NCBI GenBank assembly: GCA_937894665.1
Contig: CALAWF010000074.1
Location: 1-7,108 of the forward strand
Source of the DNA: an uncultured bacterium
GTDB lineage: Bacteria; Cyanobacteriota; Vampirovibrionia; Gastranaerophilales; Gastranaerophilaceae
DNA: 7,108 bases
Direction: 5' to 3'
Part shown: positions 1 through 4,697 of the stretch, piece after piece
Numbering within the stretch: position 1 is the first letter of the stretch
Layout of the letters: each line of letters opens with the position of its first letter
Made by a program: the position numbers and the translations under genes
The notes under the pieces: model-generated
Told to the model about the DNA's origin: nothing
Database searches by the model: none
The model's input: only the letters and a program-made list of their open reading frames with translations

Positions 1-409
1 TTCTATAGAAGGTCTTGAAAATGACGTAGATGAAGTATGTGAACAGCTCGAAATAATGGATGAAGATCTTGCCTCAGTTGAAAATTCAATTTGCCCTGAT
101 AAAAAATGTGGATGTGGATGCGATGAGGAAGATTGCGACTGCGATGATTTTTATGAAGTAACTTGTCCAAAATGCGGAAAAGGTACAATTGTTGAGAGAA
201 AATCAAAACGTGGAACAGTTTTCTATGGTTGCGATAAATATCCGGAATGTGATTTTGTTCTTTGGAATGAACCGACAGGTGAAAAATGCCCAACTTGCGG
301 AAGTCTTTTGGTTAAAAAAGTTCTTAAAAAAGGCGATGTTATTGCTTGTTCAAATATAAAATGCGGATTCAAAAAAGAACCGGAACAAGCTGAAACTCCG
401 CAAGAATAG
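1..409 (+). CDS. CD1247-like coiled-coil protein with two topoisomerase-type zinc ribbons (5' end missing)
   Basis: The frame is open from base 2, so the start lies outside the window; the ATG at 56 is internal (MDEDLASVE). The visible 135 residues fall into three parts. First is an acidic helical segment (IEGLENDVDEVCEQLEIMDEDLA), which I match from memory to the CD1247 N-terminal domain of Firmicutes proteins. Next is a Cys/Asp-rich stretch encoded at about 92-147 (CPDKKCGCGC, then CDCDD). Last are two C4 ribbons of the kind at the C-terminus of DNA topoisomerase I: ribbon 1 at 164-250 (CPKCG, then CDKYPEC) and ribbon 2 at 287-366 (CPTCG, then CSNIKC). The ribbons suggest zinc and perhaps single-stranded DNA binding. 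No topoisomerase catalytic region precedes them here, so this is probably not topA, but the missing 5' part prevents certainty. The stop is followed closely by aroE on the same strand. Function unknown. Confidence 0.8.
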   Translation, partial: SIEGLENDVDEVCEQLEIMDEDLASVENSICPDKKCGCGCDEEDCDCDDFYEVTCPKCGKGTIVERKSKRGTVFYGCDKYPECDFVLWNEPTGEKCPTCGSLLVKKVLKKGDVIACSNIKCGFKKEPEQAETPQE

Positions 410-425
410 CAAAGGAGCTTGATAT

Positions 426-1907
426 ATGGCTGTAAGTAAGGAATTATTAGCTAGATACAAAGAAATGAAAGCTAAGGGGATAAATATTACCCTGACTGAA
501 TTGAAAAAACAAATGGAAGAAGAAGAAAAATCCGGTGCAAATTCTCCAGAAACTTCAACTGTTTCAACGGATTCATCTCCAATTTATTCATCTGCTCCAT
601 CTGCAAGTGAATATTTGAGTGATAGTAGTTCTTCTTATAATTCATACGAGTCATCTCCTTCTGTTGTCCAACAAACGTATTCCGCTCCAGTAGAGCAATC
701 TACGCCTGAAATTTCTTGGACTACAACTTATTCTAATAACAATTATTCCGAACCGGTTGAACAACCGAGCCAAACATCTTATGAAGGTCAAACCGGTCAG
801 TCTTCTTATGGAGTTGAGGGGGCTTCAAATTCTTGGGGAAGTCAAACATCTTATTCGTCAACTTCTTATTCTCAAGAACCTGTTCAAAATGTTCAGCCAC
901 CTGTTGAACAAGCATCTCCGGAAACGTATTCTTCTCACTCTTTTTCGAATAGTTTTGATGTTTCAGTCAATAGCTCATTATTTAAACCTCAAGTTGAAAA
1001 AGTCTTAACTTCGTCGTCAGTTTCGCAAACTGTGGCTCAAACACCTGATGCCGTGAATGCACCAACTCGTAAATACGCTTTGATTGGATATCCTTTAGGA
1101 CACTCTTTGTCCAGTTATATTCACGAAGCCGGTTTTAAGAGTTTAGGATTGAAGGCAAGTTATGAGATTCTTGAAACCCCGCCCGAAACTCTTGTAGATA
1201 GGATTAAATTTTTCAAAACCCATGGTTATCTTGGTTTTAACGTAACAATTCCTTTGAAATTACCAATTACTATGTTTTTGGATTCAATTGATGCTTCGGC
1301 AGATATTGTTAACGCCGTGAATACTGTTGTTATTGATTCTCAAACTCGTGAAATGAAAGGTTATAACACGGATGTTATTGGTTTTAGGAATGCAATTCCT
1401 GACGATGTAACTTTATGTGGTAAAGTTGCCGGTGTCTTGGGTACAGGTGGTGCTGCTCGTGCTGCGATTACGGCTCTTGCTCAATCTCAAATGAAAGAGA
1501 TTAAACTTTTCACTCGTAATGTGCCAAACAGTTTAGAATTGGTAAATTATTTGCGTAAAACTTTCCCTAATGTAGAATTTAACACTTATCAAATTGAGAG
1601 AATTAGGGATTTATCTGATATTGATTTACTTGTGAATACAACACCTATTGGAATGCTTGGTCGTGGTGCGGATTATACTCCTGTTGAAGAAAATGAACTT
1701 AGGACATTGAAACAAGGTGCAGTTGTTTATGATGTTATTTACAATCCTAAAAAGACAATTCTTCTCAAACTTGCTCAAAAACACGGTTATAGAACGATAA
1801 ATGGTGTAGATATGTTTATACACCAAGCTCTAGCAGCCGAACAAATTTGGACAGGAAGAACACCTGACTTTAAGGATATGAAAATTGCAGCCTTAGAAAA
1901 TTTATAG
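426..1907 (+). CDS. aroE: Shikimate dehydrogenase with a long low-complexity N-terminal extension
   Basis: AroE reduces 3-dehydroshikimate to shikimate with NADPH in the chorismate pathway. The enzyme domain is residues 214-493, about 280 residues, a full normal AroE. Visible motifs are the substrate loop GYPLGHSLSS (221-230), NVTIPLK with the catalytic Lys278, NAVNT (Asn299), YNTD with Asp316, the nucleotide loop GTGGAARAA (339-347), TRN (363-365, where Arg364 should read the NADP phosphate) and the C-terminal Gln467 in HQALAAEQIW. The family's SPxxHN is here SSYIHE. Residues 1-35 are a charged helix-like segment. Residues 36-186 are rich in Ser, Tyr, Gln, Pro and Glu with no Lys or Arg, and carry PVEQ three times. 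The start at 426 has AGGAG 8 bases upstream, and there is no Met between residue 31 and the enzyme domain, so the extension is very likely translated. No signal peptide. Probably an operon with the zinc-ribbon gene upstream. Confidence 0.93.
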   Translation: MAVSKELLARYKEMKAKGINITLTELKKQMEEEEKSGANSPETSTVSTDSSPIYSSAPSASEYLSDSSSSYNSYESSPSVVQQTYSAPVEQSTPEISWTTTYSNNNYSEPVEQPSQTSYEGQTGQSSYGVEGASNSWGSQTSYSSTSYSQEPVQNVQPPVEQASPETYSSHSFSNSFDVSVNSSLFKPQVEKVLTSSSVSQTVAQTPDAVNAPTRKYALIGYPLGHSLSSYIHEAGFKSLGLKASYEILETPPETLVDRIKFFKTHGYLGFNVTIPLKLPITMFLDSIDASADIVNAVNTVVIDSQTREMKGYNTDVIGFRNAIPDDVTLCGKVAGVLGTGGAARAAITALAQSQMKEIKLFTRNVPNSLELVNYLRKTFPNVEFNTYQIERIRDLSDIDLLVNTTPIGMLGRGADYTPVEENELRTLKQGAVVYDVIYNPKKTILLKLAQKHGYRTINGVDMFIHQALAAEQIWTGRTPDFKDMKIAALENL

Positions 1908-1912
1908 GTACA

Positions 1913-2007
1913 ATAATCCTTGCGGTGTCGGCAAACAGCTTTACCATCGAAAAGTCTAAGACTTTTAAGAGTTTTTATTCTCTCGGGTGTGAACCTTAAC
2001 CGATTAC
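1913..2007 (-). ncRNA. Candidate structured RNA, about 95 nt, family unknown
   Basis: On the minus strand the stretch folds as a closing stem with three hairpins inside. The closing stem is GUAAUC (2007-2002) with GAUUAU (1918-1913), helped by GGU/ACC (1995-1993 with 1926-1924). The hairpins are GAGAG/CUCUU (1984-1980 with 1971-1967), AAAAGUC/GACUUUU (1966-1960 with 1956-1950, loop UUA) and GGUAAA/UUUGCC (1945-1940 with 1935-1930, loop GCUG). The closing stem and two hairpins each contain a G-U pair that becomes an A-C mismatch on the plus strand, so the fold favours a minus-strand transcript. The proposed promoter places +1 at 2007, the first base of the closing stem. The stretch is richer in G and C than its flanks. 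No T-run follows, so the 3' end is unsure. I do not recognise it as tRNA, 6S, SRP RNA or tmRNA. Confidence 0.38.
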
Positions 2008-2013
2008 GTTCTT

Positions 2014-2042
2014 AATATATCATATTTCCCAAAATTCGTAAA
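2014..2042 (-). promoter_or_regulatory. Possible promoter of the candidate RNA
   Basis: Reading leftward there is TTTACG (-35, 2042-2037), a 17-base spacer and TATATT (-10, 2019-2014). A six-base discriminator then gives a G at 2007. The -10 matches consensus at 5 of 6 bases and the -35 at 4 of 6. Such matches arise by chance in AT-rich DNA; the support is that +1 falls exactly at the base of the predicted closing stem. Confidence 0.35.
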
Positions 2043-2074
2043 TATCCGTATTTTTACGTAAGCCATGTGGCTAA

Positions 2075-2108
2075 TATAAAATAAGAAAAGAGCCTCATAG
2101 CGAGGCTC
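2075..2108 (-). terminator. Intrinsic terminator of glnA
   Basis: A perfect 7-bp stem GAGCCTC/GAGGCTC (2090-2096 with 2102-2108, loop of 5) lies about 30 bases past the glnA stop. Reading leftward it is followed by a T-rich tract, TTTTCTTATTTT. The stem is GC-rich against an AT-rich background. In the plus direction no T-run follows, so it mainly serves glnA. Confidence 0.85.
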
Positions 2109-2136
2109 GTAATGTTTATATAGATTTGAAATTAAA

Positions 2137-3501
2137 TTAGTATCTTTCTAAGTATTTATCAAGTTCCCATTGAGAAACATAAGTTCTGAATGAATCCCAT
2201 TCCTTTTTCTTTGCAGTCATAAATTCAGAGAAAATGTGATCTCCTAAAGCTGCTCGTGCAACAAGTGATTTATCCATTTGTTCAAGAGCTTCGTATAAAC
2301 TGCCAGGAAGTGAATCAATTCTTTGTTTTTTACGTTCTTTAGTTGTTAATTTGTAAATGTTGCTTTCAACTGGAGCCGGTGGATCGATTTTGTTTCTGAT
2401 TCCGTCTAATGCTGCTTCTAAGATTGCAGCGAATGCCAAGTATGGGTTGCAAGATGGGTCAGGAGATCTCAATTCAACACGTGTAGAAATTCCACGTTTA
2501 GCCGGAACTCTAACCAATGCACTTCTGTTTGCTAAAGACCACGCCAAGTAAACAGGAGCTTCGTACCCTGGAACAAGTCTTTTGTAACTATTTACTACAG
2601 GGTTTGTAATAGCTGTGATACTTTTTACGTGTTTCAAAATTCCGCCAACTGCGAATTTTGCGGTTTCAGAAAGTTGGTATTCTGCGTTTTCGTCATAGAA
2701 AGCATTTTTGCCATCTTTGAAAAGTGATACATTGCAGTGCATACCTGAACCGTTGATTCCGAAAATTGGTTTTGGCATAAATGTTGCGTGTAAGTTGTGT
2801 TGTGCAGCAACCGCTTTTACTGCAACTCTGAATGTTGTAACGTTGTCAGCTGCAGTCAAAATATCAGCATATCTAAAGTCTATTTCGTGTTGTCCGTCAG
2901 CTACTTCGTGGTGAGATGCTTCAATATCAAAGCCCATTTCTTGTAAAGTTAAAACAATATCTGATCTAACATCTTCCCCTAAGTCCTCAGGTCCGACATC
3001 GTAATATCCTGCTCTATCTTGAGTGTCTGTTGTAACATTTCCGTCTTTGTCCTTTGAGAATAAGAAGAACTCAGCTTCCGGTCCGATGTTCATTGAAAAT
3101 CCCATCTTTTCAGCGGCTTCCATAACTCTTTTTAAGTTACATCTTGGACAACCTTCAAATGGTGTTCCGTCTGCGTTGTAAATATCACAAATTAATCTTG
3201 CAGCGTTAACTCCATCTTTATTTCTCCAAGGTAAGATTTGAAAACTATTGATGTCTGGGTGGAAGAACATATCAGATGTTTCAATGCTTCTGAAACCTTT
3301 GATAGATGAGCCATCTAACATAATTTCGTTATTTAAAACTTTGTCTATTTGTTGAGATGGAACAGACATATTTTTAACTTGTCCATTAATATCAACAAAT
3401 TGTAATTTTATAAATCTAATATTGTATTCTTTGATAAGAGATTTAATTTCTTCTCTGGTAAATTGTTTTCCATCTAATCTCATGTGTTTGAAATCTGTCA
3501 T
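2137..3501 (-). CDS. glnA: Type I-alpha glutamine synthetase
   Basis: Makes glutamine from glutamate, ammonia and ATP; cytosolic, normally a dodecamer, the entry point of nitrogen assimilation. At 454 residues it is the alpha form, aligning along its length with B. subtilis GlnA (444) plus about 10 extra N-terminal residues, and without the extra segment of the E. coli beta form. Motifs: DGSSI (63-67), GPEAEFF (140-146, metal-binding Glu142 and Glu144), EASHHEV (194-200), NGSGMHCN (250-257), RLVPGYEAP (308-316) and RGISTRVELRS (336-346). The Arg of the Bacillus feedback site (Arg62 there) is Ser72 here, with Arg71 just before it. A CPRC motif sits at 118-121 where Bacillus has DPRN. The start has GAGGT just upstream; the second Met (residue 7) has no ribosome site. 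Own promoter and terminator flank it, so it is a single-gene unit. Confidence 0.97.
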   Translation of the reverse strand: MTDFKHMRLDGKQFTREEIKSLIKEYNIRFIKLQFVDINGQVKNMSVPSQQIDKVLNNEIMLDGSSIKGFRSIETSDMFFHPDINSFQILPWRNKDGVNAARLICDIYNADGTPFEGCPRCNLKRVMEAAEKMGFSMNIGPEAEFFLFSKDKDGNVTTDTQDRAGYYDVGPEDLGEDVRSDIVLTLQEMGFDIEASHHEVADGQHEIDFRYADILTAADNVTTFRVAVKAVAAQHNLHATFMPKPIFGINGSGMHCNVSLFKDGKNAFYDENAEYQLSETAKFAVGGILKHVKSITAITNPVVNSYKRLVPGYEAPVYLAWSLANRSALVRVPAKRGISTRVELRSPDPSCNPYLAFAAILEAALDGIRNKIDPPAPVESNIYKLTTKERKKQRIDSLPGSLYEALEQMDKSLVARAALGDHIFSEFMTAKKKEWDSFRTYVSQWELDKYLERY

Positions 3502-3525
3502 AATACCTCTTTTCTATCTTTCAAA

Positions 3526-3564
3526 TCTATTCTTGTTTAATAAAGATTACTCTACAAGAATAGA
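3526..3564. promoter_or_regulatory. 11-bp inverted repeat across the glnA -10 and start site, likely operator
   Basis: TCTATTCTTGT (3526-3536) and its exact complement ACAAGAATAGA (3554-3564) are separated by 17 bases. The right arm contains the whole -10 box of the glnA promoter; the left arm lies in the early leader. The right arm is mostly upstream of the predicted +1, so it would not be in the mRNA, and a DNA operator is more likely than an RNA hairpin. The arms do not match the GlnR/TnrA (TGTNA-N7-TNACA) or NtcA (GTA-N8-TAC) sites as I know them. Confidence 0.55.
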
Positions 3565-3585
3565 AAATTTTTCGGATTTGGTCAA
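3557..3585 (-). promoter_or_regulatory. glnA promoter
   Basis: Reading leftward: TTGACC (-35, 3585-3580, 5 of 6 matches), a 17-base spacer, then TATTCT (-10, 3562-3557, 4 of 6). Transcription would start near 3550, giving a leader of about 50 bases before the ATG at 3501. It is the best sigma-A-type promoter in the gap between glnA and panD. Confidence 0.65.
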
Positions 3586-3630
3586 GTTTTTCGGTGTAAA
3601 GATTATGTAAAGAGGATTTGCACGGATTTG
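3574..3630 (-). repeat. Three phased CAAATCC repeats upstream of glnA
   Basis: GGATTTG on the plus strand (CAAATCC in the glnA direction) occurs at 3574-3580, 3614-3620 and 3624-3630. The spacings are 40 and 10 bases, whole helical turns, so all three could face one side of the DNA. The first abuts the -35 box; the other two lie at about -64 to -80. The outer copies share the longer CGGATTTG. Confidence 0.4.
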
Positions 3631-3664
3631 TCTTTTCCCTAAATTGGGTTGATTATTTTTCTAA

Positions 3665-3682
3665 TAACTAAATATTTAGTTA
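3665..3682. promoter_or_regulatory. 18-bp perfect palindrome, possible regulator site
   Basis: TAACTAAATATTTAGTTA is an exact palindrome lying between the panD terminator and the glnA promoter, about 115 bases upstream of the predicted glnA start site. It has no central loop, so it suits a dimeric DNA-binding protein better than a hairpin. It is AT-rich, so chance is possible. Confidence 0.35.
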
Positions 3683-3693
3683 AAATTTGAAAC

Positions 3694-3740
3694 AAAAAAA
3701 GAACCTAACTTGTTGCATTTGCTAAATTTTAGGTTCTTTT
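3694..3740 (-). terminator. Intrinsic terminator of panD
   Basis: A perfect 12-bp stem AAAAGAACCTAA/TTAGGTTCTTTT (3697-3708 with 3729-3740, loop of 20) begins about 30 bases past the panD stop. Reading leftward it ends in a run of seven T, which partly overlaps the stem. In the plus direction the tail is weaker, so any two-way action would be modest. Confidence 0.85.
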
Positions 3741-3773
3741 CTTTAAAATTTTAATTGTAAATTATCTTTACAT

Positions 3774-4130
3774 TTATTTCTTTTCGATAATTTTGTTGTT
3801 TTCGTCAACAATGATGATTGTTGGTTTAAAGTTTTCTAATTCTTTTTCTTCAAATTGTCCGTAAGTTACGATAATAACCTTATCTCCAGGTTGTACTTTT
3901 CTTGCGGCAGCACCGTTTAGGCAAATTTGACCAGAATCAGCTTTTCCTTTGATTACGTATGTTTGAAATCTTTCACCGTTATTTACATCAAGAATTTCAA
4001 CTTTTTGCCATTCTCTGATGTTTGCAGCTTTTAAAAGTGTTTCATCAATTGTGATAGAGCCTACATAGTTCAAGTTTGCATCTGTAACTGTTGCTCTGTG
4101 TATTTTTGAATATAAAAATTCTAATTGCAT
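3774..4130 (-). CDS. panD: Aspartate 1-decarboxylase proenzyme
   Basis: Decarboxylates aspartate to beta-alanine for pantothenate and coenzyme A; a pyruvoyl enzyme that cuts itself between Gly24 and Ser25. From the ATG at 4130 (118 residues) the key residues fall at the family's usual numbers: Lys9 and His11 in SKIHR, Tyr22, Gly24-Ser25 in NYVGSITID, Arg54 and Tyr58 in GERFQTY, and the NGAAAR loop. The ATG at 4136, two codons earlier, is an alternative. The upstream AGAGGA sits 9 bases (from GAGG) before the chosen ATG but only 3 before the earlier one. A still longer reading to 4214 runs through the promoter and is unlikely. No panB or panC is beside it; it appears to be its own transcription unit, with a terminator on each side. 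Confidence 0.95.
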   Translation of the reverse strand: MQLEFLYSKIHRATVTDANLNYVGSITIDETLLKAANIREWQKVEILDVNNGERFQTYVIKGKADSGQICLNGAAARKVQPGDKVIIVTYGQFEEKELENFKPTIIIVDENNKIIEKK

Positions 4131-4170
4131 TTTCATTATCCTCTGGTTTTCAATATTTCCATCCAGATTT

Positions 4171-4198
4171 ATTATATAACAAATATGAAAAGTGTTAC
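4171..4198 (-). promoter_or_regulatory. panD promoter
   Basis: Reading leftward: GTAACA (-35, 4198-4193, 4 of 6 matches), a 16-base spacer, then a perfect TATAAT (-10, 4176-4171). Transcription would start near 4164, about 30 bases before the start codon. It follows directly after the terminator of the ribbon-helix-helix gene, which supports separate units. Confidence 0.6.
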
Positions 4199-4212
4199 AG
4201 AAATGAATATGC

Positions 4213-4251
4213 AAAAATATAGAAGCCTCTGATTACTCATTGGCTTCTATA
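4213..4251 (-). terminator. Intrinsic terminator of the ribbon-helix-helix gene
   Basis: A 10-bp perfect stem TATAGAAGCC/GGCTTCTATA (4218-4227 with 4242-4251, loop of 14) lies about 40 bases past the stop of the small gene. Reading leftward it is followed by five T. The upper part is GC-containing and the base AT-rich, so moderate strength is expected. Confidence 0.75.
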
Positions 4252-4292
4252 ATGTGTTTCCCAAATCTTTTCGCCTTTTTCCTTACCACTGA

Positions 4293-4481
4293 TTAACTCA
4301 ACAACGATTCTAACAAGTTAGCATTTTGCAATGCTCCTGTAGATTCTTTGATTTTTTGCTTGTAAATGTAAGTCCTTAGTGCTTCCCTGATAAGCTCACT
4401 TCTTGAACGGTTTTCACCATCTGCAACTTGGTCGATTCTGTTCAAAAATTCTTCAGGCATTGAAATTAATACTCTCGCCAT
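4293..4481 (-). CDS. Ribbon-helix-helix (CopG/MetJ-type) DNA-binding protein
   Basis: A 62-residue protein almost wholly made of one ribbon-helix-helix fold: the beta strand RVLISMPEEF (3-12) that would read the major groove as a dimer, helix 1 FLNRIDQVADG (12-22), the turn ENRSRSELIREALRTYIY (23-40) with the family's typical RSELIREAL second helix, and a short polar tail. Family members are repressors or antitoxins. No toxin gene is next to it: the neighbours are panD and a prenyltransferase, and its own terminator separates it from panD. GGAG lies 5 bases before the ATG. A standalone regulator, perhaps of its own promoter, is the simplest reading; its target is not known. Confidence 0.85.
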   Translation of the reverse strand: MARVLISMPEEFLNRIDQVADGENRSRSELIREALRTYIYKQKIKESTGALQNANLLESLLS

Positions 4482-4570
4482 ATATTCTCCTTTTTTCTCA
4501 TGTTGTTGTCTAATCGCTTACATATATATAAAGGATTTTGTATATAAAAAAGTGCTATTTTTGTATTGAC

Positions 4571-4586
4571 AAATTATATATAATTT
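4571..4586. promoter_or_regulatory. 16-bp AT palindrome upstream of the ribbon-helix-helix gene
   Basis: AAATTATATATAATTT is an exact palindrome about 90 bases upstream of the small regulator gene. It overlaps by two bases a TTGTCA (4572-4567, minus strand) that could be a -35 box, but the best -10 after it, TATATA, is 20 bases away, so the promoter is uncertain. Ribbon-helix-helix proteins often bind palindromes at their own promoters. Pure A/T composition makes chance plausible. Confidence 0.3.
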
Positions 4587-4656
4587 TTGAAACTATTGAT
4601 TTTATTGGTTTGTAGCATGATAATTCAAGTTAACATTTCTTCATAAATGTGGATTA

Positions 4657-4678
4657 GTGAATTTCATGAGCAATTCAC
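4657..4678. repeat. 7-bp inverted repeat after the prenyltransferase gene
   Basis: GTGAATT and AATTCAC are exact complements 8 bases apart, about 20 bases past the stop of the prenyltransferase gene. No T-run follows on the minus strand, so it is at best a weak or factor-assisted terminator or an mRNA 3' stem. Confidence 0.3.
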
Positions 4679-4697
4679 ATGCCAAAACCATGTTTAT

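Noticed and set aside
1870..1947. A 25-codon minus-strand frame (MVKLFADTAR...) inside the candidate RNA
   Set aside because: No ribosome site before its ATG, and it overlaps the stems and the aroE end; the RNA fold explains the region better.
1950..1980. AAAAGTC/GACTTTT hairpin plus TTTTTATT as a plus-strand terminator of aroE
   Set aside because: The stem is AT-rich with a 3-base loop and the T-run is 5 bases away; it fits better as one helix of the minus-strand RNA, though a weak termination role is possible.
1913..2007. The folded element as a tRNA
   Set aside because: Arm lengths and spacing do not fit a cloverleaf: the first hairpin begins about 24 bases in, there is no T-loop motif in place and no acceptor end.
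2330..2370. Tyr383 of glutamine synthetase as an adenylylation site
   Set aside because: Alpha-type enzymes such as B. subtilis also have a Tyr in this NIY position and are not adenylylated; the surrounding sequence follows the alpha form.
3422..3610. A 62-codon plus-strand frame across the glnA start
   Set aside because: It is antisense to glnA and its promoter, has no ribosome site and no recognisable protein features.
3774..4214. A 146-residue version of PanD starting at 4214
   Set aside because: The extra N-terminal residues run through the perfect TATAAT of the panD promoter, have no family match, and family numbering fits the ATG at 4130.
4293..4481. The ribbon-helix-helix gene as antitoxin of a toxin-antitoxin pair
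   Set aside because: No small toxin-like frame lies directly downstream; the gene is followed by a terminator and panD.
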